A DNA stretch of 64,000 nucleotides from Psychromonas sp. L1A2 (GCF_009828855.1 NZ_WUAG01000001.1:1798001-1862000), one strand, 5' to 3'. Shown: positions 20,459 to 29,258, counted from the first letter of the stretch. Translations and numbers: made by a program. The notes: generated from the sequence alone by a model not told the origin.

Positions 20459-21142
20459 GAAGATAAATTTAAAGCGCTATACCTTAAATGAAGAGCCGCA
20501 GGCGTGAAAACGACTCAATGGCTAGCTGAAATCGGTAGCGCACTACGCGAAATCACTGGTTGGTAAACTCTTAACAGAGTGCTAATCACCAAGCCTCGCT
20601 TTTAGCGGGGCTTTTTTATGCCTATTGTTTCAACTTTAATTTAACTTACGAGTCTATTAACACGATAATATAGAAACTACTGAAGATAAATTTAAAATGC
20701 TGTACCTTAAATGAAGAGACGCAGGCGTGAAAACGACTCAATGGCTAGCTGAAATCGGTAGCGCACTACGTGAAATCACTGGTTGGTAATCTCTTAACAG
20801 AGCGCTAATCATCAAGCCTCGCTTTTAGCGGGGCTTTTTTATGCCTGTTGTTTCAACTTTAATTTAACTTACGAGTCTATTAACACGATAATATAGAAAC
20901 TACTGAAGATAAATTTAAAATGCTGTACCTTAAATGAAGAGCCGCAGGCGTGAAAACGACTCAATGGCTAGCTGAAATCGGTAGTGCGCTACGTGAAATC
21001 ACTGGTTGGTAAACTCTTAACAGAGTGCTAATCACCAAGCCTCGCTTTTAGCGGGGCTTTTTTATGCCTGTTGTTTATGCTGTAGTTAACTTGGCTAGTG
21101 TTTTAGTACACTAATATAGAAACTACTGAAGATAAATTTAAA
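20459..21142 (+). repeat. Tandem copies of the sucD 3' end plus terminator
   Basis: The segment beginning GAAGATAAATTTAAA (20261 in sucD) recurs at 20459, 20682, 20905 and, truncated, 21128: steps of 198 then exactly 223, 223, 223 bases. Each full copy retains the last roughly 22 SucD codons including the stop, the terminator hairpin and a common spacer ending TATAGAAACTACT. A stop lies in the SucD frame just upstream of each block and no start codon is available, so these are not genes. Copy 3 differs from sucD in the last codons mostly at synonymous sites. Confidence 0.93.
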
Positions 21143-21164
21143 GCTTGCTGGCCCGCAAGCTTTT
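21141..21164 (+). terminator. Terminator-like hairpin at the left edge of the palindromic array
   Basis: A perfect 8-bp inverted repeat AAGCTTGC / GCAAGCTT with a 6-base loop and a short T-run, located where the fourth sucD-derived copy is interrupted. Confidence 0.45.
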
Positions 21165-21194
21165 CTGAATACATAGATGAATAATTTTTTAGCT

Positions 21195-21352
21195 GGGGCG
21201 CATGGCGAATTAGGCAAAGCCTAGTGTCATGAGCGGAGGAGCTCTGAAAGTCCTGTTTTCAGCTTGCAGAGTTTATGGTGTTGACGTTTATGTTTTTTGT
21301 CTTTTCAATAAATAATCAACACACAACCCCTGCAGGCTAAAGCCAGCGCCCC
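21195..21352 (+). repeat. Palindromic structured element, copy A1
   Basis: A 158-bp element bounded by GGGGCGC-ATGGC and its imperfect complement GCCAGCGCCCC. Inside are AGGCAAAGCCT, a GCGGAG-GAG-CTCTG(A) hairpin and a long arm closed by AGCTTGCAG / CTGCAGGCT with GTGTTGA / TCAACAC. Non-coding. Confidence 0.8.
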
Positions 21353-21478
21353 AAAGTCAAAAGATGGACATCGACACATAACTGACTGTAGGTTAAAGTT
21401 AGTGTCATGACCAGAGGAGTTCTGCGAGTCCTGTTTTTATTTTTTAATGAATACAATATATCAATAATTTTTTGATTT

Positions 21479-21638
21479 GGGGCGCATGGCGAATTAGGCA
21501 AAGCCTAGTGTCATGAGCGGAAGAGCTCTGCGAGTCCTGTTTTCAGCTTGCAGAGTTTTTGGTGTTGGGTTATGTGTGGTTTTTATTTTTCATCATAAAA
21601 TCAACACATAACCCTTTGCAGGCTAAAGCGAGCGCCCC
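21479..21638 (+). repeat. Palindromic structured element, copy A2
   Basis: Same layout as A1. The apical arm here is a perfect 11-bp GGGTTATGTGT / ACACATAACCC, different in sequence from A1 and A3 but in the same place. Between A1 and A2 (about 21385-21478) is a recombined partial copy. Confidence 0.8.
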
Positions 21639-21682
21639 GAAACAATTTTCGACAATCAATTAGTGTTTCATTTTTTGACTTA

Positions 21683-21836
21683 GGGCGCATGGCGAATCAG
21701 GCAAAGCATAGTGTCATGTGCGGAAGAGTTCTGCGAGTCCTGTTTTTAGCTTGCAGGTTTTTTGTGTTGGGGGTTGTCATTTTGATTTCGTATATAAAAT
21801 CAACACACAACCCCCGCAGGCTAAAGCCAGCGCCCC
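21683..21836 (+). repeat. Palindromic structured element, copy A3
   Basis: Third copy; the apical arm is GGGGGTTGT / ACAACCCCC and the small hairpin reads GCGGAA-GAG-TTCTGC, fully paired. Its right end runs straight into the 56-bp tandem repeat. Confidence 0.8.
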
Positions 21837-22196
21837 AAAGTCAAAAGATCAACATCAGGACGCAAAGATCTGCAGGCTAAAGCCAGCGGCCCAAAGTCAA
21901 AAGATCAACATCGACACACAACCCCCTGCAGGCTAAAGCCAGCGCCCCAAAGTCAAAAGATCAACATCGACACACAACCCTCTGCAGGCTAAAGCCAGCG
22001 CCCCAAAGTCAAAAGATCAACATCAAGACGCAAAGATCTGCAGGCTAAAGCCAGCGCCTCAAAGTCAAAAGGTCAACATTAGGATGCAAAAATCTGCAAG
22101 CTAAAGCTCGCGTGTCGAAGTCAAGCGATCAACGTTGATATATAACTGACTGCAGGCTAAAACTTGTGTCCCGATACAATTTTCGACAATCAATTG
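21814..22196 (+). repeat. 56-bp tandem repeat derived from the element's right arm
   Basis: The core CTGCAGGCTAAAGCCAGCGC starts at 21814, 21870, 21926, 21982, 22038, 22094 and 22150, an exact 56-base period with decay in the last two units. The unit is the right end of the palindromic element plus a constant linker. The small ORFs here are by-products of the repeat. Confidence 0.92.
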
Positions 22197-22203
22197 ATAT
22201 CTC

Positions 22204-22262
22204 ATACCTTAAAAAATGAAGAGATACTGGCGTGAAAACGACTTAATGGCTAGTTGAAATTG
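22204..22262 (+). repeat. Right-hand remainder of a sucD-derived copy
   Basis: ATACCTTAAAAAATGAAGAG and the following GGCGTGAAAACGACTTAATG correspond to the interior of the copies at 20459-20905, continuing the copy that begins at 21128. It is decayed (stop-rich, no terminator). Confidence 0.75.
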
Positions 22263-22752
22263 GATTCGATAGTTATTGAGATCGTAATCAACATTATAAA
22301 GCAGATAAGATATGTCGAGATACTATGCATTATTATCTGGTTATTATTTACTTTTGTTATTTTTGTATCTCGAATTATTTGTTTTAATTTAAGCCTATTT
22401 TATTATAAGTGAATTTATACCTATTTTGATTTTTTAAAACATTTCTTTGTATATATTAAAATGACTTTTAAAGTTTAGGTCATTTACATAACTATTGATC
22501 TCATAAGAAAGCGATAACTTTTTCTTTAAAATTGATTTAAATTAAGATAATAAATTCTTAATGTGTTGATGTTTTTTACAGTAATTTCACCTTGTTGTTC
22601 TTTCATATCCTATCTAACTGTTAAACAAAGTAAAAGTTATAGTGGCACGCTTGATGCAAAATCATAACTGCATATCATTGATATATTTATATTTTATGAT
22701 TTCATTTTATTAAACTTTTTATTTTTTACATTAAATAGGATAGAGGTGAAAT
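22263..22752. other. A+T-rich intergenic region, nothing identified
   Basis: No ORF, RNA or clear repeat was seen. The region upstream of the PEP-CTERM gene probably contains its promoter. Confidence 0.5.
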
Positions 22753-23250
22753 ATGGACATATTTAAATTTTCAAATATTAGAAAAATAGGATTGGTACTA
22801 GGCTTGTTGTTTAGTACAAGCTCTTTTGCAAGTCTGATTGTAGATGTTGTTTATCAAGATCAAGCGCTTAGTGGCCTTGGGAACTCAATTTCTTATCAAC
22901 ATGATATTACTGATGATGGATTTACATTCGGAAGTGCAACAAGTGCAAATTTAGCTATTCAAGTTAATAACCTTAGTTTTTGGGAGACTCTGTTATTTCA
23001 AATTGAGGAGTTTGATTTTGATTCGGGTGCCATTACTTTAGGCAGTGGCTTTATAGGTGATCTTGAAGTTAATGCATTAGCCGCTCTTAATAGTAATGGC
23101 TTATTAGATGTGTTTGTTTATGCAGGCCCATTTACTAGTGTTAGAGTTGGTACTTCTACTTTAACAGTACAAGTGCCAGAACCAAGTACGCTATTGATAC
23201 TAGGTCTTGCGATTATCGGTTTAAGTTTGCGTCGTCACCGCCAGCTATAA
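22753..23250 (+). CDS. PEP-CTERM sorting-domain protein
   Basis: 165 residues: a signal peptide (basic MDIFKFSNIRK, hydrophobic LGLVLG-like core, cut after SSFA), a roughly 110-residue extracellular part of unknown family, and a C-terminal PEP-CTERM signal: VPEPSTLLILGLAIIGLSLR, then RHRQL. That tripartite tail (PEP, hydrophobic helix, basic end) is the recognition signal for exosortase, which processes proteins often destined for exopolysaccharide or biofilm matrix. No exosortase or polysaccharide genes are in the window. AGAGGTGA precedes the ATG. A terminator follows. Confidence 0.85.
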   Translation: MDIFKFSNIRKIGLVLGLLFSTSSFASLIVDVVYQDQALSGLGNSISYQHDITDDGFTFGSATSANLAIQVNNLSFWETLLFQIEEFDFDSGAITLGSGFIGDLEVNALAALNSNGLLDVFVYAGPFTSVRVGTSTLTVQVPEPSTLLILGLAIIGLSLRRHRQL

Positions 23251-23304
23251 TCTATCGTAAATATGATGGGTTAGTGATTAGCTTGCCCAACCGTTTTATG
23301 ATTT

Positions 23305-23330
23305 AGCCTCGCTTTAAGTGAGGTTTTTTT
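23305..23330 (+). terminator. Terminator after the PEP-CTERM gene
   Basis: CCTCGCTT/AAGTGAGG stem followed by seven T. Sequence resembles the sucD terminator stem. The remaining 23331-23632 is A+T-rich with no gene seen. Confidence 0.8.
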
Positions 23331-23632
23331 ATACCTGTTATTTTGTTTTCTTTTTTATGCCTAGCCCTGACTTTAGTCAGTTTTCTTATTTTAAATAAAA
23401 AAACAATTAAAATGAGCTCCTTAAATGAGAATAATTAAATATGCTTTCAGCCAATGAGTAGTGTTTTTTGTATGGCATTAGTCCTGACTCATTTTTACAA
23501 TGGTTAAATAAAAATAATTTTTATAAGAGAAAAGGATTTATTTGTTTAGAATGTTGACTAAGAGTTGCATAGGTTTAATGATCGGGCTTTTAGCCTAACA
23601 CTTTTTTTATTTCGTTTGTTATAAGGTAAAAC

Positions 23633-24148
23633 ATGAATTTAGTTAAAGTACTGCCAACATTAATGTTTATTTATTCAATGCCGAGTTTTGCTGCAGAAGT
23701 CAGTACGGCTGAATCTACTCCAACAGTGTCATCAATTACTGAAAAGAACTTATATGGTACTTGGTTATGTCAACATGAAGTAGAAGAGCCTAATACTAAA
23801 ATGTCGATTAAGGTAAATTATAAAATTAATTATCTAGCTAATGGTCAATCTAACGGCAGTGGTTATTTGTTTTTTAAAATTAATGGTATGCCTGAGCTTA
23901 AGTACAGTGTGACTGATAATTCTACCTGGGCGCTTAAAGGGAATGAACTCAATATTAAATCTAAAGATGTTAATTTTAAAAATGTAAGTCATCCTGAATT
24001 AGAAGCACTTCTAAATTTAAAAAAGATCTTACCAGCGACGGTTAATGAATCAGGAACAATAATGGCATTAACGCAAACAACACTTAAAGTTAAATCTGCC
24101 TCTTATGGTGAAATGTATACGTGTGGAAAAGTAGTAACTCGAAGTTAA
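23633..24148 (+). CDS. secreted protein of unknown family
   Basis: 171 residues with a clear signal peptide (MNLVKVLPTLMFIYSMPSFA, cleavage likely before AEVSTAEST). The mature part contains YGTWLCQHE and, near the end, MYTCGK; the two cysteines could form one disulfide in the periplasm. The pattern of a GTW opening followed by alternating hydrophobic strands is reminiscent of small lipocalin-like or DUF-type beta proteins, but no family is recognised. AAGGTAAAAC precedes the ATG. Confidence 0.7.
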   Translation: MNLVKVLPTLMFIYSMPSFAAEVSTAESTPTVSSITEKNLYGTWLCQHEVEEPNTKMSIKVNYKINYLANGQSNGSGYLFFKINGMPELKYSVTDNSTWALKGNELNIKSKDVNFKNVSHPELEALLNLKKILPATVNESGTIMALTQTTLKVKSASYGEMYTCGKVVTRS

Positions 24149-24269
24149 GCTTATGCTCTAATCGCGGCATATTGAATGTATGCACTTATTGAAAAGCTGA
24201 TACCAATGACACTAATTAATTTTTATTATTTGGATTCAGATGATAAGTCGGTTGAGATAAGAGTGAATT

Positions 24270-24305
24270 AAAAAAGGCTGTACTAAAACGAGTACAGCCT
24301 TTTTA
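24270..24305. terminator. Bidirectional terminator before rlmG
   Basis: AAAAAGGCTGTACT / AGTACAGCCTTTTT perfect inverted repeat between convergent genes, usable from both sides. Confidence 0.9.
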
Positions 24306-24347
24306 TTTTATAAAGACAGCTTATAACGGCTGTTTATTACGACAAGA

Positions 24348-25496
24348 TTAATCGTATTTTACTGCACGTAAGACAACAAACTTTTTGTTTTCAGCAATCA
24401 ATTCACAGTTACCAAAAATACGATCTAATTTGTCTTGATAGTCTAAATGACGATTACCAACAATAACCAACTCACCGTTTATTGCTAAACAAAAATGAGC
24501 GTCGTTAAACATGCTCCATGCGATATGGTCAGTGATTGCATGCTGTTGGTGGAAAGGAGGGTTACATAAAATCAGATCATAGCTACGTGCTTTGAAACCT
24601 ACTAGACCATTATTAACAACAAAACGTGTATTATCAGAACGTTCTTCTTCGAAGTTTTTCAACATGTTGATACGTGCAGAATCAACTGCCATGTAGGATT
24701 CATCGATAAAAGTAATTTGTGCTTCAGGGTAAGCTTCAGCCGCTGCCATACCCACAACACCATTGCCACAACCTAAATCAACCACTTTAGTAAAGTCGCC
24801 TTCAGGTAAGTTATCCATTAAATAACGACCGCCAATATCTAAATGATTACGAGAGAATACATTCGCATGGTTATGAATTTTCCATTCTAGGCTTTCTATT
24901 TCCCACGTAATAGCCACTTCAGTTTCTGGGATTTCATTCTGATCTGGTAAGCTAAAGATCAAGCGCGATTTTTTCTTCGCTAGTGATGTTTTAGTCGTGC
25001 CGATATATTTTTCAAATAAAGCTAATGTAGATTTATGGATTACATCAACCTTACCTGCTGCAACAATAATCGTGTCTTTATCGATAACCGCACTTAATTG
25101 TTGTAGTTGATATTCTAAAAATGCCAATGTTTTAGGCACTTTAATTAATACAACTTTTGCATTCGTTGGTAGTTCTTGCAAACTATCTTGAATTAATAGT
25201 GTCTCAGGAGTGCAACGATTGCGTTGCATATTTAGCTTAATTGAACTAACTGATAAGAAAGAGTCTGAAACAACGGTTCTTTCAATTTCACTAAAATAAC
25301 AACTCAATGCACCGAAACCATCATTGATGATTAATAATTGCCCATCTTCAGCAATGTATTTACCTAATTCATTTTCATTGAAATGATTGATCAGGTATTC
25401 ATCTGCTGAGTCCCACGCTTGTAATGTTTCATTCTTACGGCGCGGGTGACGATGTAAAATTAAAGTTTGATCTGCAATTATTAATGCTTCATTCAT
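24348..25496 (-). CDS. rlmG: 23S rRNA (guanine-1835-N2) methyltransferase
   Basis: SAM-dependent enzyme making m2G1835 of 23S rRNA. 382 residues with two related halves: a degenerate N-terminal methyltransferase-like domain and a catalytic C-terminal one carrying VVDLGCGNGVVGMAAAE (SAM motif I) and LILCNPPFHQQHAITD (NPPF catalytic motif). NPPFHQQHA and the length fit RlmG better than its paralogue RsmC (about 340 residues). Monocistronic, with a terminator directly downstream. Confidence 0.9.
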   Translation of the reverse strand: MNEALIIADQTLILHRHPRRKNETLQAWDSADEYLINHFNENELGKYIAEDGQLLIINDGFGALSCYFSEIERTVVSDSFLSVSSIKLNMQRNRCTPETLLIQDSLQELPTNAKVVLIKVPKTLAFLEYQLQQLSAVIDKDTIIVAAGKVDVIHKSTLALFEKYIGTTKTSLAKKKSRLIFSLPDQNEIPETEVAITWEIESLEWKIHNHANVFSRNHLDIGGRYLMDNLPEGDFTKVVDLGCGNGVVGMAAAEAYPEAQITFIDESYMAVDSARINMLKNFEEERSDNTRFVVNNGLVGFKARSYDLILCNPPFHQQHAITDHIAWSMFNDAHFCLAINGELVIVGNRHLDYQDKLDRIFGNCELIAENKKFVVLRAVKYD

Positions 25497-25613
25497 AGCT
25501 TTTGCCTAATTTGGTAATTTATATAGAGTTAATTTACCATTTTAACTTGCTTGACCACTTAAGGTAAGTGATATTATCGACCATAACTAAAATGAATAAG
25601 AATAGGACGCTTC

Positions 25614-26699
25614 GTGACTAAAATTATAAGCTCAAATAAATTAATAAAAACACTATTAATATGTATTCCATTGTTCACTTTAACTGCTTGTGGTAACCAA
25701 GTTGATGACATAATAGAAGATATTCTTGATGGCACAGATGAAACTGCATGTGGAGAGGATGTTACAACCGTTAATTTCAAGCAAATTGCTTATTGGTCTG
25801 TTAGTGATGAAGAAACACTTGATGATATAGATTTCGGCATGCTTACTCATATTATCTATAGCAAAATAGGGGTGGAGTCTGATGGTGATTTGATTTTACC
25901 AACAGGTGACGATTTAGATGAATTTGAAGAGATGATTGAATTGGCACAAGATGCAGGTGTCTTTGCAATGGTTTCTTTCGGTAATTCAAGTGACTCTGCT
26001 TTTAATGCGATTGCGGCGAGTGATACTGCTTTAGATAACTTTGCCGATAATGTTGAAGACCTGATTAAAGAATACGATTTAGATGGTATTGATATTAATT
26101 GGCAATTTCCCGAAAATGATGATGAAGGTGACCTTTTTGAAGATCTCGTTAAAGAAATTTCTGAGGTAGCGGAAGATCAAGGCGTACTGTTTAGTTTTGT
26201 TGTTGATACAGGCCAAGATGATGATGCAACAGATGACGGGGTTCAAGATGATACGCTAGATTACCCAGATTTTATTAATGTGATGGCATTAAATACAACA
26301 GACAATGACGACCTACACTCGTCTCTAGAAGATGCTGAAGACGCAATAGAGTATTGGACAGATCGTTGTGTGGTAAAGAATAAGCTAGTATTAGCTATTC
26401 CATTATATTCAGATGGCGACGGCGAATTAAGTTTTCGTGAAATAGCTGATGATGATCTTGATAATGTTTGTGTTGATGAAGCCGTTAACGTTGAAGATGA
26501 AGATGGTAATCGGTTTGATGATATTAACTATAACGGCATTCCAACGGTTAATGATAAAACTGAATATGCACAGTCATTTGCAGGTGGCGTCATATTATCC
26601 TCATTAGAACAAGACTATTTTGAAGAAGGCGATTTTTATTCGATATTAGCCGCTGTTGATTGGCAAGTCGCCGGTGGACCGAATGATATTTGTGATTAA
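25614..26699 (+). CDS. GH18-like (chitinase fold) lipoprotein lacking the catalytic Glu
   Basis: 361 residues. A lipoprotein signal is clear: hydrophobic LLICIPLFTLTACGN with Cys as lipidation site. The mature part looks like a GH18 TIM barrel: KQIAYWSVSDEE start, GVFAMVSFGN (beta-3 region), DLDGIDINWQFP at residues about 156-166 and FINVMALNT. GH18 catalysis needs DxxDxDxE; here the third Asp is Asn162 and the acid Glu is Gln164, so hydrolysis is unlikely. The protein is very acidic. It may bind glycans on the cell surface. The start is GTG with AGGACG upstream. Confidence 0.75.
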   Translation: MTKIISSNKLIKTLLICIPLFTLTACGNQVDDIIEDILDGTDETACGEDVTTVNFKQIAYWSVSDEETLDDIDFGMLTHIIYSKIGVESDGDLILPTGDDLDEFEEMIELAQDAGVFAMVSFGNSSDSAFNAIAASDTALDNFADNVEDLIKEYDLDGIDINWQFPENDDEGDLFEDLVKEISEVAEDQGVLFSFVVDTGQDDDATDDGVQDDTLDYPDFINVMALNTTDNDDLHSSLEDAEDAIEYWTDRCVVKNKLVLAIPLYSDGDGELSFREIADDDLDNVCVDEAVNVEDEDGNRFDDINYNGIPTVNDKTEYAQSFAGGVILSSLEQDYFEEGDFYSILAAVDWQVAGGPNDICD

Positions 26700-26747
26700 T
26701 TGCTATTAATAATAAGCCTACTATTTCATGGTTTTTATTGTGGTTAA

Positions 26748-26770
26748 AAGGGTGCATAATAGCGCCCTTT
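26748..26770 (+). terminator. Terminator-like hairpin
   Basis: AAAGGGTGC / GCGCCCTTT imperfect stem with a T-rich tail between the GH18-like and PhnA genes. Confidence 0.5.
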
Positions 26771-26799
26771 ATTTACCCTACTAACTATAAGGTCATATT

Positions 26800-27399
26800 A
26801 TGCCGATCAATGCCGCTTTAACAGAACGTAGTAACGGATGCTGTGAATTATGCGCATCTACCAGTGAACTGTCTATTTTTGAAGTGCCACCTGTTAAAGA
26901 ACCTAATTCAGATAAATCAGTATTAGTGTGTTCTACTTGTTTACCTCAAATTGAAAAAACAGCAGAGATGGATAATAACCATTGGCGTTGTCTTAACGAT
27001 AGTATGTGGAGCCAAGTGCCTGCCGTACAAGTCACTGCTTTTCGTTTATTAACACGATTAAGTAAAGCGGGCGAAGTTTGGGCTCAAGATTTATTAGATA
27101 TGATGTACATGGAAGACGAACAGAAAGCATGGGCTGAATATGGTGTAGCTGCAGATGAAATAGAAGCTGTTGCACCAACTCGTGACTCAAACGGTGTGGT
27201 TTTATTAGCCGGTGACAATGTTACGTTAATTAAAGATTTAGAAGTGAAAGGTGGTAACTTCACTGCTAAACGTGGCACGCCAGTACGTAATATTTCATTA
27301 ACTGAAAACCCTGAGCATATTGAAGGGCGTGTTAATGGTGTTCGTATTGTACTGTTAACGACTTATTTAAAGAAAATGCCATTATTTGAAGATAAATAG
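26800..27399 (+). CDS. PhnA-domain (YjdM-like) zinc-ribbon protein
   Basis: 199 residues. The N-terminus has a zinc ribbon (ERSNGCCELCASTSELSIFEV ligands CxxC, then VLVCSTCL) and the C-terminus is the PhnA/YjdM beta domain: DSNGVVLLAGDNVTLIKDLEVK and NFTAKRGTPVRNI. E. coli YjdM is about 111 residues; this longer form with a helical insert is common in gammaproteobacteria. The name comes from the phosphonate locus, but no phosphonate genes are near and the function is not established. AAGGTC precedes the ATG. Confidence 0.85.
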   Translation: MPINAALTERSNGCCELCASTSELSIFEVPPVKEPNSDKSVLVCSTCLPQIEKTAEMDNNHWRCLNDSMWSQVPAVQVTAFRLLTRLSKAGEVWAQDLLDMMYMEDEQKAWAEYGVAADEIEAVAPTRDSNGVVLLAGDNVTLIKDLEVKGGNFTAKRGTPVRNISLTENPEHIEGRVNGVRIVLLTTYLKKMPLFEDK

Positions 27400-27450
27400 A
27401 TAAATAAGCATGTCTTGCGCTAAACCAGTCAATGGGGAGCGTGAAATACA

Positions 27451-27491
27451 AAAAGGTCCAATATTACATCGTGTAATATTGGACCTTTTTT
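27451..27491 (+). terminator. Strong terminator
   Basis: AAAAAGGTCCAATATTACA and its complement form a 17-19 bp stem with a very short loop and a T-run. Confidence 0.9.
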
Positions 27492-27510
27492 ATTAGCTGG
27501 TTTTACTTAA

Positions 27511-27562
27511 TCTGAGTTCTGAGTTCTGAGTTCTGAGTAATGAACAATGAACAATGAATAAT
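27511..27562. repeat. Heptamer repeats (TCTGAGT)4 and (AATGAAC/T)3
   Basis: Four TCTGAGT units at 27511-27538, immediately followed by about three AATGAAC-type units. Both have a 7-base period. The rest of 27563-27818 is A+T-rich with a degenerate AACTAAAGTGCTTTC repeat abutting pyrC. Confidence 0.8.
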
Positions 27563-27818
27563 GAAAGCGTAATACTATTAAATATTAATACAGTAAGTTT
27601 TTATATCGAACAATGCCGTTCGTTTTATGTCGTTCAAGGTAAATCATCAAAACAATAACGAGTTATTGGGAGATGATTTACCACAGAAATACGCGAAAAA
27701 TAACGATACGCTATCGATTTGCTTATCTGGAATTGAGGTTAATAAATAAAAGATTTTAAACGGCTTATTACTAAACTAGTTTCCAACTAAAGTGCTTTCT
27801 AACTAAAATGTTTACTAA

Positions 27819-28850
27819 CTAAAGCACTTTCCAAGCCATCTCTTCGTTTGCTTTGATAGGCACAACCACATCATTACCAAATACTAATGTTTCAGGTACA
27901 GCCCAAGGTTGTTTTTCTAAAGTAACGGTATCAGTATTACGCGGTAGTTCATAAAAATCAGGACCATTGAAACTAGCAAAACCTTCTAACTTATCTAATG
28001 CATTTTCTGCTTCAAATACTTCCGCATATAATTCTAAGGCAGCAAATGCGGTATATGATCCTGCACATCCACATGCTGATTCTTTGGCACCAATAGCATG
28101 CGGAGCAGAATCTGTCCCTAAAAAGAATTTTTTACTTCCGCTTGTTGCTGCTTTTACTAATGCTGCTTGGTGCGTATTTCGTTTTAGAATAGGTAAGCAA
28201 TAGAAGTGAGGCTTAATACCGCCTACCAGCATGTGGTTACGGTTAAACATTAGATGATGAGCAGTGATAGTTGCACCCACGTTATCACTTGCTTGGTTTA
28301 CAAAATCAACTGCGTTTGCAGTGGTGATGTGTTCAAGTACAATTTTAAGATTTGGATAATCAGCTACAATTGGTGCCAATACTTCTTTTAAGAAAATTTC
28401 TTCACGGTCAAAAATATCGACATCATGTGAAGTCACTTCACCGTGTACTAGTAATGGCATATTCACTTCTTGCATTACTTGTAACGCAGCTTTGATATTA
28501 TCTACATTTGTTACACCTGAGTCAGAATTGGTCGTTGCGCCAGCAGGGTAAAGTTTTGCCGCATAAATGTGACCAGATGCCTTGGCTTTTTTGATCTCTT
28601 CCGCACTTGTATTATCCGTTAAATAGATAACCATTAATGGCGTAAATGTTGCTGTAGGTTTTTCTGCCAAGATACGTTCACGATATGCTAATGCGCTTTC
28701 AGTTGTCATTACTGGTGGCACTAAATTAGGCATCACAATGGCTCTACCCATATAACGACTGGTATCACGCACGGTATCTTTTAATACTTCACCATCGCGT
28801 AAATGTACATGCCAATCGTCTGGACGAGTAATAGTTAGTTTGCTGCTCAT
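27819..28850 (-). CDS. pyrC: dihydroorotase
   Basis: Cyclises N-carbamoyl-aspartate in pyrimidine synthesis. 343 residues, the type II (PyrC) class. [17 protein letters not shown] gives the first two zinc histidines, [18 protein letters not shown] contains the carboxylated lysine, [18 protein letters not shown] and [11 protein letters not shown] add further zinc ligands, and [15 protein letters not shown] holds the catalytic Asp. GGAG lies upstream of the ATG. Monocistronic. Confidence 0.96.
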   Translation of the reverse strand: MSSKLTITRPDDWHVHLRDGEVLKDTVRDTSRYMGRAIVMPNLVPPVMTTESALAYRERILAEKPTATFTPLMVIYLTDNTSAEEIKKAKASGHIYAAKLYPAGATTNSDSGVTNVDNIKAALQVMQEVNMPLLVHGEVTSHDVDIFDREEIFLKEVLAPIVADYPNLKIVLEHITTANAVDFVNQASDNVGATITAHHLMFNRNHMLVGGIKPHFYCLPILKRNTHQAALVKAATSGSKKFFLGTDSAPHAIGAKESACGCAGSYTAFAALELYAEVFEAENALDKLEGFASFNGPDFYELPRNTDTVTLEKQPWAVPETLVFGNDVVVPIKANEEMAWKVL

Positions 28851-29095
28851 AAAGTGCTCCGCATAATAAGGGGGGAAAAGAATTGCAACGATTTTAGAAG
28901 TATCAAAAGGTTAAGTAAAGGCCTAGTTAGAGTTGTTGGAGATATAGGAGGAATGTAAGCAAAAGAGGGTCGTAAAAGATAAAGTATAAGAGGAAATATT
29001 TTATAAAACATTAAGTAAGGAAAGAGTTTTTCTTGAAAGTAATTAATTAACTAAATATTTTAAATCTGCATTTTTTATTGTGTTGGTTTTGATTT
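28851..29095. other. Intergenic region upstream of pyrC and left of array B
   Basis: A+T-rich sequence that should include the pyrC promoter. No ORF or RNA was recognised. Confidence 0.4.
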
Positions 29096-29258
29096 GGGGC
29101 GTATCGTGAATTAGTCTAAAGCGTCGTGCCATGGGCGGAGGAGCTCTGTGAGTCCTGTTTTCAGCTTGCAGGGTTTTTGGTGTTAGGGTTTATGTTTTTT
29201 GTCTTTTTAAAAACAAACATCAACACACAAAAAACCTGCAGGCTGAAGCCAGCGCCCC
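29096..29258 (+). repeat. Palindromic structured element, copy B
   Basis: The same element as A1-A3: GGGGCG start, GGCGGAGGAGCTCTGTGAGT hairpin region, AGCTTGCAG arm, and GGTTTTTGGTGTT / AACACACAAAAAACC apical arm ending in GAAGCCAGCGCCCC. The left part (ATCGTGAATTAGTCTAAAG) is the most diverged. Confidence 0.8.

Noticed and set aside
20459-21090. Extra sucD-like small genes
   Set aside because: Each copy has an in-frame stop just upstream and no start codon; only the 3' tail of sucD is present.
21195-21836. Integron attC sites or retron msr-msd
   Set aside because: No attC core sites (RYYYAAC/GTTRRRY pair), no integrase and no reverse transcriptase nearby.
21689-21936. Overlapping small ORFs in the repeat tract
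   Set aside because: They consist of repeat units read in frame, with no ribosome binding site and no protein-like pattern.
21814-22196. CRISPR array
   Set aside because: The whole 56-base unit is repeated including the linker; there are no unique spacers and no cas genes.
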